Shown piece by piece: positions 48,904-57,042 of a DNA stretch of 64,000 bases. The position numbers and the translations under genes were made by a program. The stretch covers positions 1-64,000 of the forward strand of contig NZ_KI530757.1 of NCBI RefSeq assembly GCF_000488255.1. The letters run 5' to 3'. The DNA comes from Acinetobacter indicus CIP 110367. GTDB lineage: Bacteria > Pseudomonadota > Gammaproteobacteria > Pseudomonadales > Moraxellaceae. Positions within the stretch are counted from its first letter, which is position 1; each line of letters starts with the position of its first letter. Below the pieces are notes generated by a model. The model was not told where the DNA came from. It saw only the letters and a list, made by a program, of their open reading frames with translations, and made no database searches.

Positions 48904-49015
48904 AAAATTTCCTAGTTAAATCATAAAAAGTACTTGCAACAACATAAAAATATGATAATTTATGTCTTAGGAATAATTTTTCCTAGTTACCTAGTAAAAA
49001 ATATGAGGCTCTATT

Positions 49016-49225
49016 ATGTCATATACCTATCTCACAGCCCAGCAACTGGCTGAAAAAATCCAGTACGACGCTCGTACTATCCGCAACCAACTGAAGGACA
49101 GTGTCTTTATTGAAGGTGTTCACTACATCCGTCCTTTTGGTGGTCGAAAAATTCTTTTTGTTTGGGAACGCATTGAAACTGAAATGCTTAAATTCACCGG
49201 TTTAAGCATGGATGCCTTGCAATAA
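49016..49225 (+). CDS. Excisionase-like small DNA-binding protein
   Basis: A 69-residue protein with a winged-helix-like start (YLTAQQLAEKIQYDARTIRNQLKD) and a following EGVHYIRPFGGRKILFVWERIE block, as in phage excisionase or AlpA-type proteins. It lies 19 bp upstream of the integrase. A role in directing excision is inferred from size, HTH and position. Confidence 0.75.
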   Translation: MSYTYLTAQQLAEKIQYDARTIRNQLKDSVFIEGVHYIRPFGGRKILFVWERIETEMLKFTGLSMDALQ

Positions 49226-49244
49226 GGCTTAGGAGGTTTAACTG

Positions 49245-50426
49245 ATGGCTACCATCCGGGAACGAAGTGGCAAACTGATTGCCGACTTTCGCTACATGGG
49301 CATTCGTTGTAGAGAGACAACCAATCTTGAAGACAATGCTTATAACCGACGCATTTTGAAAAAACGTCTCGAACAGCTTGAAGCTGAAATTACTTTGGGA
49401 ACTTTTGAATACGAAAAGTACTTTCCAAAAAGTAACCGTGTTGAGGAGTTTAAGGAAAAAAGAAGTCAGCAAATTGCTGTACAGACCAAAGTTCCTCTTT
49501 TTAAAGAGTTTACTGAATTGTGGTTTAAGCAGAAACAAGTTGAATGGAGAACCTCATATCAGCAAAAGGTTTCAATTGTGATCAAAAACTATTTGATTCC
49601 TGCTTTTGGTAATCAGGTTCTCTCGAAAATCAAGAAGTCAGACTTGCTGAACTTCCGTGCCTCTCTCGCCAAAGTGACACACGGAAAAGATCAAACAAGT
49701 CTGAAAGCATCGAGGATCAATCAAATCATGACGCCTTTACGTATGATACTCAATGATGCGGCTGAACGATACGAGTTTGAGTCGCCTTATAAAAATATTA
49801 ACAATCTGAAGGAAAACAAGATTGAAGTCACACCTTTTTCTCTGGAAGAGGTGCATAAAATTCTTACCACAGTGCGTGAAGACTTCCGCCCCTATTACAC
49901 CATTCGCTTTTTTACGGGTATGCGTACCAGTGAAATCGATGGTCTGCAATGGAAAAATATCGACTTACAGCGTCGTGAAATCCATATCAGAGAAGCGTTA
50001 GTAAATGGCGAGCTTGGTGGAACCAAAACTTATGGTTCTGACCGTACCATCCAAATGAGTGATCGGGTTTATCAGGCCTTTCTGCAACAGAAAATGTTAA
50101 ATAATGGTAAATCAGAGTTTGTATTCTGCAATCGTGATGGTGGACCTCTCGATTATCGTCTGGTAAACAAGCGTGTCTGGCATCCTCTGCTACGCTTTTT
50201 AGGATTAACGCCTCGTCGTGCTTATCAGACACGTCATACAGCAGCAACGCTCTGGTTGGCGGCAGGTGAAAATCCAGAATGGGTCGCTCGCCAATTGGGG
50301 CATTCAACCACTGAAATGTTGTTCCGGGTCTATAGCCGCTACATTCCGAATGTTACCCGTCGCGATGGCAGTGCTTTTGAAGCCATGCTGGAGAGACTCA
50401 CTACAGAGGAGCTTGCACATGAATAG
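49245..50426 (+). CDS. Tyrosine recombinase integrase with DUF3596-type arm domain
   Basis: A 393-residue phage-type integrase. The N-terminal beta-rich arm-binding domain (MATIRERSGKLIADFRYMGIRC) resembles DUF3596. The SAM-like core domain follows, and the catalytic domain has the first Arg in FFTGMRTSEIDGLQW, HxxR in YQTRHTAATLWLAAG, the second His in ARQLGHSTTEM and the nucleophile Tyr in FRVYSRYIPN. All catalytic residues are intact. It probably integrated this module near the tRNA-Gly locus. The next gene overlaps its stop by 8 bases. Confidence 0.95.
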   Translation: MATIRERSGKLIADFRYMGIRCRETTNLEDNAYNRRILKKRLEQLEAEITLGTFEYEKYFPKSNRVEEFKEKRSQQIAVQTKVPLFKEFTELWFKQKQVEWRTSYQQKVSIVIKNYLIPAFGNQVLSKIKKSDLLNFRASLAKVTHGKDQTSLKASRINQIMTPLRMILNDAAERYEFESPYKNINNLKENKIEVTPFSLEEVHKILTTVREDFRPYYTIRFFTGMRTSEIDGLQWKNIDLQRREIHIREALVNGELGGTKTYGSDRTIQMSDRVYQAFLQQKMLNNGKSEFVFCNRDGGPLDYRLVNKRVWHPLLRFLGLTPRRAYQTRHTAATLWLAAGENPEWVARQLGHSTTEMLFRVYSRYIPNVTRRDGSAFEAMLERLTTEELAHE

Positions 50427-50670
50427 TAAAGCTTTCTTTGGTGGTGTGGTGATCAGCCCTGAAGCAGATATGGTCGCTCGTGAATTAATCCATGAGCTAC
50501 ACATTCCGAAACTGCACAATCTGGCCTTTTTGCTGGAAATCAATAAATGCTTCGATGATCACCAAGCATTAAGACTTTGGCTACAGCGAATGCTGGATGA
50601 AGGGCAAGCTCATTACGATGACTTAGCTCAACAGGCCCGTGTCCGCTTAATGAGTCTCGCTCACTCATAA
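50419..50670 (+). CDS. Small hypothetical protein coupled to the integrase
   Basis: An 83-residue protein beginning MNSKAFFGGVVISPEADMV. It overlaps the integrase stop by 8 bases, with GAGGAG at good spacing before the ATG. It is mostly helical by composition, with no motif I recognise. Position suggests a phage early gene. A hairpin GGTCATC / GATGACC (50684-50702) follows the stop. Confidence 0.7.
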   Translation: MNSKAFFGGVVISPEADMVARELIHELHIPKLHNLAFLLEINKCFDDHQALRLWLQRMLDEGQAHYDDLAQQARVRLMSLAHS

Positions 50671-50735
50671 AACAAACATAAAAGGTCATCAAATCGATGA
50701 CCGTAGCCCCTTTATACCTATAAAAAGGTGAACAT

Positions 50736-51278
50736 ATGCATAAAGATATTTCAATTTGGATGCCACTCTATATTGGCGACCTACAGGCGAAATTTGCACG
50801 AATGACAGCAGAACAAATTGGTGCGGCACTGCTGTTAATGATGGATTTCTGGAAAAATGGAGCTATTCCTCATGATTTAGCAACGGTATGCAGCATCACG
50901 AAATTACCGCAGCATACCAAGGCTAAAACTTTGTTGAATACGCTGACAGCATTAGAATTATTTGAAGTCGAATCTGAACAAATTCTTTCAAGTTTTTTAA
51001 CCAGTTTAAAAAGCCAGGCATTGCAAAATCAGCAAATGAAATCTGATAAAGCTAAAAATGCAGCTCAAGCACGTTGGGGGAAATCCGCAAGTAATGCTCA
51101 AGCATCAGCCAAGCAACGAAAAGTAAATGCTCAAGCAGCTCCTGAGAAGAACCCGAGTATTACTCAAGTCATGCTTGAACCATGCCCTTCATCTTCATCT
51201 TCATCTTCATCTTCATCTTCATCTTCAAATTTTGAAGAAAAAAATGAGGATTTTTTAGAAAATTCCAAATGGATTTAG
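50736..51278 (+). CDS. DUF1376 domain protein (phage replication accessory)
   Basis: A 180-residue protein whose start, ISIWMPLYIGDLQAKFARMTAEQIGAALLLMMDFWKNGAIPHD, is the DUF1376 domain (about 1-90) found next to replication genes in prophages. A charged middle region and a tract of 13 consecutive serines follow, the latter encoded by six TTCATC hexamers (51188-51223). The DnaC-like gene starts 10 bases after the stop, so the two probably act together in replication initiation. Confidence 0.8.
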   Translation: MHKDISIWMPLYIGDLQAKFARMTAEQIGAALLLMMDFWKNGAIPHDLATVCSITKLPQHTKAKTLLNTLTALELFEVESEQILSSFLTSLKSQALQNQQMKSDKAKNAAQARWGKSASNAQASAKQRKVNAQAAPEKNPSITQVMLEPCPSSSSSSSSSSSSSNFEEKNEDFLENSKWI

Positions 51279-51288
51279 GAGAGTGATC

Positions 51289-52032
51289 ATGAATACCATG
51301 CTTAAAACGCTCCAGTTTCGCACAGAAACAACGGAAACACTTTGCCCTACCCATCATATACCCCTGATGGAAATCGCTGGTCACAAGCTATGTAAATTGT
51401 GTGCCAAAGAAACCGTCCATCACTCACATGCAGCCTATGCAGATGAGTTGCAACAGCGATTGCTACAACAGAAAATCAAAAACTCAGGGCTCAATAAACG
51501 CTACCTGGATCGTGGCTTCAAGAATTATGTAGTTGCATGCCCTGCACAAGACAATACCATCAAACTATGTCAGGCCTTTGCACAGCAGATTATTTCTGAC
51601 CACAACCCGAACATGTTGATGATTGGTACACCAGGTACAGGTAAAACCCATCTGAGTGCATCAATTATTCGCAACATTCTGCATAACAGTACAAAATCTG
51701 CACGCTACTATACCAGTGCAGAAATTGCTCAAAAAATGATGGACACTTGGTCAGATGCTTCACGCTCTGAAAAGGAAGTCATCGACCATTTCTCCAGCTT
51801 TGATTTATTAGTGATTGATGAATATGGCCTGCATGACCGGCATGAAAAACGCCTGGAGATGGTGCATAAGGTCTTATATAGTCGTTATGACAATATGAAA
51901 TCTACCCTGCTGATTTCCAATTTCACAGTCCAAAATATGCAGCGGGATTTAGGTGTCCGATTATGGTCAAGGTTGCATGAAAATAGCCTGATCATTGTTC
52001 CATGCTACTGGGCAGATCAAAGGATTACTTAA
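51289..52032 (+). CDS. DnaC/IstB-like ATPase, replicative helicase loader
   Basis: A 247-residue AAA+ protein: a zinc-finger-like N-terminus (CPTHH, CKLCAKE), Walker A MIGTPGTGKTHLSA, Walker B LLVIDEYGLHD and sensor I LLISNFTV. This matches phage DnaC-like helicase loaders that deliver DnaB to the element's origin. TAGGAGAG before the ATG at 51289 supports this start over a GTG at 51283. It ends the module; a terminator and an IS remnant follow. Confidence 0.9.
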   Translation: MNTMLKTLQFRTETTETLCPTHHIPLMEIAGHKLCKLCAKETVHHSHAAYADELQQRLLQQKIKNSGLNKRYLDRGFKNYVVACPAQDNTIKLCQAFAQQIISDHNPNMLMIGTPGTGKTHLSASIIRNILHNSTKSARYYTSAEIAQKMMDTWSDASRSEKEVIDHFSSFDLLVIDEYGLHDRHEKRLEMVHKVLYSRYDNMKSTLLISNFTVQNMQRDLGVRLWSRLHENSLIIVPCYWADQRIT

Positions 52033-52047
52033 TACTGCTTGCAAAAA

Positions 52048-52068
52048 AGAGCCTTGTTAGACGGCTCT
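52048..52068 (+). terminator. Terminator after the DnaC-like gene
   Basis: A 6-bp stem AGAGCC / GGCTCT extended by A-T pairs, followed by TTTTT, 15 bases past the stop. Confidence 0.85.
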
Positions 52069-52097
52069 TTTTAACTTATCTCTTTTTTAAATTAAGT

Positions 52098-52300
52098 GGC
52101 TTTGTTGCACAAACCTATCTGTAAAGGGTTTTTCAGCGATATAATTTTCAAATGAAGAAGCCTACACACAAAATCTACCGCACAACCAATTGGCCCGCAT
52201 ATAACCGAGCACTCATGAGTCGCGGAAATATTGCCATTTGGTTTGATCCTGCTACGCAATGGTATGCGCCCCTTCTAAGCTAGGTTTGTGCAACAAAGCC
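52098..52300 (+). mobile_element. 203-bp deleted IS5-family remnant
   Basis: It has both terminal repeats (GGCTTTGTTGCACAAAC and its inverse) but only the first part of the transposase gene: the frame begins MKKPTHKIYRTTNWPAYNRA, as in the full copy at 29133-30065, then stops after ATQWYAPLLS. The interior was lost. The 9-bp flanks do not match (AAATTAAGT versus TTACCTCAA), unlike the other copies, so a deletion of neighbouring DNA may have occurred here. Confidence 0.9.
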
Positions 52301-52309
52301 TTACCTCAA

Positions 52310-55186
52310 TTAAAATCCCACATAAAACTTTTCAATCAACTGACGTGTCTTGACCATCAAGTGAGTGAAGACGTTCTCCCGCTCAAACAGCTTAACCTTA
52401 TAGTTTGGTAAGTCCTTCAATTCTTCCTTACGTGGTAGGCGTTTGGTGAACTCATAATGCTCCAGAACCTGCTTCATGGCTTCTGGTTTCAGGTTTTCTT
52501 CTTTACAAAGATGCTGATAGGCCTGTTCTTTTTCAGCATCCCAGAATTCAGAAAAAGCTGTTTGGACGCTTTGGCCGTTGATCATCTTCGGCATGTTTTC
52601 TTCAATGAATTTTTGAATGAGGTCTTGCTTATCGTGCAAGCTAATATCGCTACTGATTAAATCGTAAATTTGCGCTTGGTACTTCTTACGCTTGTCCTCT
52701 GAGTCTGTATCAACAACAAGCTGTAGCAGGTTGATGATATAACCAACATTAATGCGATCACTATGCAGTAAATCCAGTTGAAAATCGACATCATCCAGTA
52801 CCGATACTTTGTCTCTCTTGGTGGTCTTTCTAACGGCACGACATAGGTCAGCATACTTAGAGGCGAAGTTTGCAAAGTGCTGCTTATCAAGTTGTGTTTG
52901 GTCTTGATCGTATTCAATAAAAGTTTGTAATTGCGCGTTATAGCGCATCACTTCACGGAAAGCTTTAATAAATTCGAGTTGCTGTTCTTCAGTGACAAGA
53001 TCATCGACTGATTGGTAATTGGGCGTTAAGGCAAACAATTTGCTCACCGCTGCTTGGTAATCCTGTTCGATTTCCGCATAGCTTGGAACAAGGACGATCT
53101 TGGTCGTTTCTTTGTTGGAAAATAGTGCCAGCGCTTCATCCGTTGCACGTTTTAGGTTACGGAAACAGATGATATTGCCAAATGGTTTTTTATCGTTGTA
53201 GACACGATTGGTACGAGAGAATGCTTGAATCAAGCCATGATATTTTAGGTTTTTATCGACATACAAGGTATTTAGCGGCTTAGAGTCAAAGCCCGTGAGG
53301 AACATATTGACCACAATTAGAATATCAATCTGTCTGTTTTTTACGCGCTGTGCAATGTCGCGGTAGTACGCATAAAATTGATCACCAGAATTGTAGTTGG
53401 TTTTAAACTGTCGGTTGTAATTGGCAATGTATCGATCCAGCTTATCCCGACTGGATGAATTGACCTGAGTTGGAATATCTGCGGCTTCTTCGTGAATCAA
53501 GCCAGTTAAGTCATCAGTCGGTACAGCCTCATTTGCCGCATAGGAAAAGATGGTGGCAATGGTCATCGGTTTAAATATCCGACCTTGTGCTTCATCTTCA
53601 ATTTGCTTTTCGGCCTGCACCTTTTCAAAGAGGTCGTAATATTGGGTCAGTGTTTCGACCGAACTGACACAGAACATTGCGGTGAATTCACGATTACGGG
53701 TTTTGGTATCGTGAATACTGACAATGTAGCGGGCAATCATTTCCAGTCGTTGCGGATTGTCATACAGTTCTTTGGTATCGATGCCTTCTACATCTTCCTC
53801 ATAACTTTCATTCGTCGCCATGCCTTTGGCGGTGTATTTGCCACGATAATCAATCTGGAACTGCAAGACGTTACGGTCACGGATGGCATCGACAATCACG
53901 TATTTATGCAAACACTCATTAAACAGGTAATCTGTGGTGAGTTTTAAACCTGCTTTGCTTTGGCTGTTCTTTTCAAAAATAGGCGTACCGGTAAAACCAA
54001 ACATCTGCGCATTGCTGAAGAATTTTTTGATGTTCTGATGGGTCTCACCAAATTGACTGCGATGACATTCATCAAAAATAAAGACCACTTTTTTATTTTT
54101 AAGATAATCAATCGATTCTAAATAACGTTCAGTGCTGATGGCCCGATTGAGCTTTTGGATGGTGGTCACAATCAGTTTGTCATGACGTTGATCGAGCTGT
54201 TTTACCAAGGTCGATGTGTTATCTGTGCTGTCGACGCTGTCGGCTTTAAAAGCATTAAATTCGCGTGAGGTTTGCGTATCGAGGTCGTTACGATCGACCA
54301 CAAACAAGACCTTTTCAACATCGGGCATTTGCATGATGATCTGACTGGCTTTAAATGAGGTCAGGGTTTTGCCTGAACCGGTGGTGTGCCAGATATAGCC
54401 GTTCTGATCGGAGTTTTGCACATGCTCCACAATTTTCTGTACTGCATAAATCTGATAGGGACGCAGCACCATCAGGCTTTTGGTGGTTTCTAGCAGCACC
54501 ATGTACTGGGTCAGCATTTGGGTTAGATGCTGCTGATTTAAAAAAGCTTCGGCAAAGTCGACAATTTCATTGATATGTTTGTTATGGACATCCGCCCAAG
54601 GAAAGGCAAACTCGATGCCTGTGGTGCCGTTGGAGTAATAACGGGTATTAGCACCGTTACTAATCACAAACAGCTGAATAAAACCAAATAGCCCTTGCCC
54701 TGCCCAATAGGCTTCACGAATATAGCGTTGGGTTTGATTAAAGGCTTCGGCGATTTCCATGCCGCGTTTTTTCAGCTCGATCTGTACCAAAGGCAAACCA
54801 TTGACCAGTAAAGTCACATCAAAACGGCTGGTTCTGCCATTATAGTCGCGGTGGTCGATGGTGATTTGATTAGTGACCTGATAAATATTTTTGCTAGGAT
54901 CATCAGACAGGAAAAAAAGGTGTTTACTGGTTCCATCATCAAATTTGACTGGGAACAGATCACGCAGATTTTTGGCGCGCTCAAATACTGTGCCCGTATT
55001 TAAAAAACTGATGACCTGTTTCCATTCAGTTTCTGACAGTGGTGCTAGCCCATTGGCACGTTCAATCTGGGTTTTCAGGTTGGACAGTAGCTGGCTTTCG
55101 TCCTTGAGCGTCACTGATGAATAACCCAGTTGTTTGAGTTGATCAATTAGTTCGTTTTCAAGTTGATATTCACTTTGTACTGTCAT
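52310..55186 (-). CDS. hsdR: Type I restriction enzyme, R (motor and nuclease) subunit
   Basis: A 958-residue HsdR. The N-terminal PD-(D/E)xK nuclease has Asp123 and the ELK triad at 137-139 (RFDVTLLVNGLPLVQIELKK). The SF2 translocase has Walker A HTTGSGKT (267-274), the Walker B box DECH at 372-375 and the GFTGTPIF motif III equivalent. Later motifs (MFLTGFDSKPLNTLYVDK, QAFSRTNRVYNDKK with the arginine finger) are intact. It cuts unmodified DNA as part of the R2M2S complex. It is the last gene of the operon. Confidence 0.96.
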   Translation of the reverse strand: MTVQSEYQLENELIDQLKQLGYSSVTLKDESQLLSNLKTQIERANGLAPLSETEWKQVISFLNTGTVFERAKNLRDLFPVKFDDGTSKHLFFLSDDPSKNIYQVTNQITIDHRDYNGRTSRFDVTLLVNGLPLVQIELKKRGMEIAEAFNQTQRYIREAYWAGQGLFGFIQLFVISNGANTRYYSNGTTGIEFAFPWADVHNKHINEIVDFAEAFLNQQHLTQMLTQYMVLLETTKSLMVLRPYQIYAVQKIVEHVQNSDQNGYIWHTTGSGKTLTSFKASQIIMQMPDVEKVLFVVDRNDLDTQTSREFNAFKADSVDSTDNTSTLVKQLDQRHDKLIVTTIQKLNRAISTERYLESIDYLKNKKVVFIFDECHRSQFGETHQNIKKFFSNAQMFGFTGTPIFEKNSQSKAGLKLTTDYLFNECLHKYVIVDAIRDRNVLQFQIDYRGKYTAKGMATNESYEEDVEGIDTKELYDNPQRLEMIARYIVSIHDTKTRNREFTAMFCVSSVETLTQYYDLFEKVQAEKQIEDEAQGRIFKPMTIATIFSYAANEAVPTDDLTGLIHEEAADIPTQVNSSSRDKLDRYIANYNRQFKTNYNSGDQFYAYYRDIAQRVKNRQIDILIVVNMFLTGFDSKPLNTLYVDKNLKYHGLIQAFSRTNRVYNDKKPFGNIICFRNLKRATDEALALFSNKETTKIVLVPSYAEIEQDYQAAVSKLFALTPNYQSVDDLVTEEQQLEFIKAFREVMRYNAQLQTFIEYDQDQTQLDKQHFANFASKYADLCRAVRKTTKRDKVSVLDDVDFQLDLLHSDRINVGYIINLLQLVVDTDSEDKRKKYQAQIYDLISSDISLHDKQDLIQKFIEENMPKMINGQSVQTAFSEFWDAEKEQAYQHLCKEENLKPEAMKQVLEHYEFTKRLPRKEELKDLPNYKVKLFERENVFTHLMVKTRQLIEKFYVGF

Positions 55187-55243
55187 TTAACCCTCTAATC
55201 TTTTAAATTATTCACGTCAATCTTGATTATCTATAATAAAAAT

Positions 55244-55906
55244 TTAAGCAACTTCGATACCTTGCGCATCAAGATAATTATCTAACTCTTCTGAGTACGC
55301 ATCATAATCTTGCTCAAACAATGCCTTGCTATAACTTAAACCACTAGGCAATTCAAATTGCTCATCAAGAAAATTATTAAATTCAGGATACTCCTCGTAA
55401 CGGTAACTTTGTGTGTAAGAGAGATCAATTTTAAGCAGAAGAAGAAGCAATATATATGATAATCGATCTGTTGTTTGTGCAATAATCTGAGCTAATTCCA
55501 CTCCAACTGAATAACTCTTTGGAAGAATTTTGCCGTGAGATATCTCACCAACATTATTTCTCATCTCCCCCAGAAAACGTATCCATTGATTAAGTGCTGA
55601 AAAGTAATTTTCTATGTCGCTTTTTGGCATTACATTTTCAATTGCTGAATGTTCGTAAATGCACTCCTTAGCTTTTTTAAACAAGCGCCCTAAATCCAAT
55701 AAATTAATATCCTTAGCGTTTTCATACGGTCTAAGTTTTAAAATAATATTTTTAGCTATCGCTTCTATAAACGATTTACTACATTCAATCAGCGTATCTC
55801 CACACTGATTAGTTTGTTGATCAATTTGACTTAATAATCTTTCTAAATCTTGCAACCATTTATGTTTAGATGAATGTATTGCTATAAGTTCTCTGGATTT
55901 TTTCAT
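55244..55906 (-). CDS. Abortive-infection-like protein between hsdS and hsdR
   Basis: A 220-residue, mostly helical protein. The RNNVGEISHGK segment resembles the C-terminal motif of Abi_C/HEPN-like abortive infection proteins (RN-GxxxHG), and the N-terminal half is helical (KKSRELIAIHSSKHKWLQDLERLL). HEPN-type proteins are often RNases. The AGG before the ATG at 55906 and an 8-base gap from hsdS favour this start over one inside hsdS. Position within the restriction operon suggests a backup defence triggered if restriction fails; that is inference. Confidence 0.7.
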   Translation of the reverse strand: MKKSRELIAIHSSKHKWLQDLERLLSQIDQQTNQCGDTLIECSKSFIEAIAKNIILKLRPYENAKDINLLDLGRLFKKAKECIYEHSAIENVMPKSDIENYFSALNQWIRFLGEMRNNVGEISHGKILPKSYSVGVELAQIIAQTTDRLSYILLLLLLKIDLSYTQSYRYEEYPEFNNFLDEQFELPSGLSYSKALFEQDYDAYSEELDNYLDAQGIEVA

Positions 55907-55914
55907 AACAAAAC

Positions 55915-57042
55915 CTATATAAACATCTGCTGCAACAAGCCTTTTTTCCAAATTTTCGCTTGTTCAATTTGCTCTGCCACCACTTCAATTTTTTGATCAA
56001 TGGCAGATAAAAAATTAGCGATTTTTGTTTGTTCTTCTAGGCAAGGTACTTGAATTACCACTTTCTTTAATAAACTACCTGTAATCAATGGCTGACCTGT
56101 CCCAAAAACTAACTTATTTAATTGAAATTTTTCTAAGAATGCACGAATAAAAATATAATCTAGATTTGATGGTAATTCTAAAATTAGCGTATTATCAGAT
56201 ACATTATATTGACCACTAACCATATAAATATAGCCAGCATTGTGTCCAACACGTGCAATTAAAATTCGGGTTCCTTGGTAATCATATTCATTCGAATACC
56301 CAATTACTCCAGTAGACCCATAATAATAATATTTAGCTAATTCCAATTTTTCATGTGAGGATTTCCCTGAAGCTATAGAAACTCCTTTAATTTTGCCTAG
56401 AGCAATTTCCTCCCACTCCCCAAACTCGCTACCATCATCCGCTTTAAAACGAAGTTGCTGACTAAACAGCCTTTGCATCATGCCTTGTTTATATTGGCTC
56501 AGCAGCTCATGTTTTTGAGTCAGTTGGCTAATCTTTTCATCCACTGCGGAAAGAAAAGAGGCGATTTTGGTTTGTTCTGCTTTACTTGGCAAATGAATTT
56601 CATATGGTTCGATATGTTTATTATTTATCTGAGGAATTGTAGAAGTATCAGCAATTTTATAAAGTTCAACTTTATTAATTAAATAATATAAATATTCAGC
56701 ATCCAAAGTATTTTGTGGAATAAGAGCCATAAGATTGCTATCTAATAAAGAATCGACTTTAAGGATACGAACTTTATTATTTAGAATAGCTGCCCCTCTT
56801 TTTGGAAAAATTACACTTTTTTTAGGAATTACATCAGCACAAGTTTCAGTATAAAATCTTGAATATTCTTGATATTTATTACTGTTGTTTAACTCTTCGA
56901 CTTTTAAAAATGGTATTTCACCATTTTCGTGTAACTCGTATTTGCTAGGAGAATAACCGCTTTTAATCTGGACAATATTACCCAGAACTTCAACATTCCA
57001 ATTTTCATCAAATTCTTTGAATCTTAACGCTGGACTAGACAT
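55915..57042 (-). CDS. hsdS: Type I restriction enzyme, S (specificity) subunit
   Basis: A 375-residue HsdS with two target-recognition domains, each followed by a conserved helix: EQTKIASFLSAVDEKISQL (near 170) and EQTKIANFLSAIDQKIEVV (near 350). The near-repeat of these helices gives the pseudo-symmetric layout. The target sequence cannot be read from the protein. The ATG overlaps the hsdM stop as TAATG, a translationally coupled start at 57042. The TRDs are the parts most likely to differ between strains. Confidence 0.93.
   Translation of the reverse strand: MSSPALRFKEFDENWNVEVLGNIVQIKSGYSPSKYELHENGEIPFLKVEELNNSNKYQEYSRFYTETCADVIPKKSVIFPKRGAAILNNKVRILKVDSLLDSNLMALIPQNTLDAEYLYYLINKVELYKIADTSTIPQINNKHIEPYEIHLPSKAEQTKIASFLSAVDEKISQLTQKHELLSQYKQGMMQRLFSQQLRFKADDGSEFGEWEEIALGKIKGVSIASGKSSHEKLELAKYYYYGSTGVIGYSNEYDYQGTRILIARVGHNAGYIYMVSGQYNVSDNTLILELPSNLDYIFIRAFLEKFQLNKLVFGTGQPLITGSLLKKVVIQVPCLEEQTKIANFLSAIDQKIEVVAEQIEQAKIWKKGLLQQMFI

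Noticed and set aside
51188-51223. Possible origin iterons in the hexamer repeat
   Set aside because: The repeat lies inside an intact coding frame and encodes serine; unit length and composition do not fit typical iterons.
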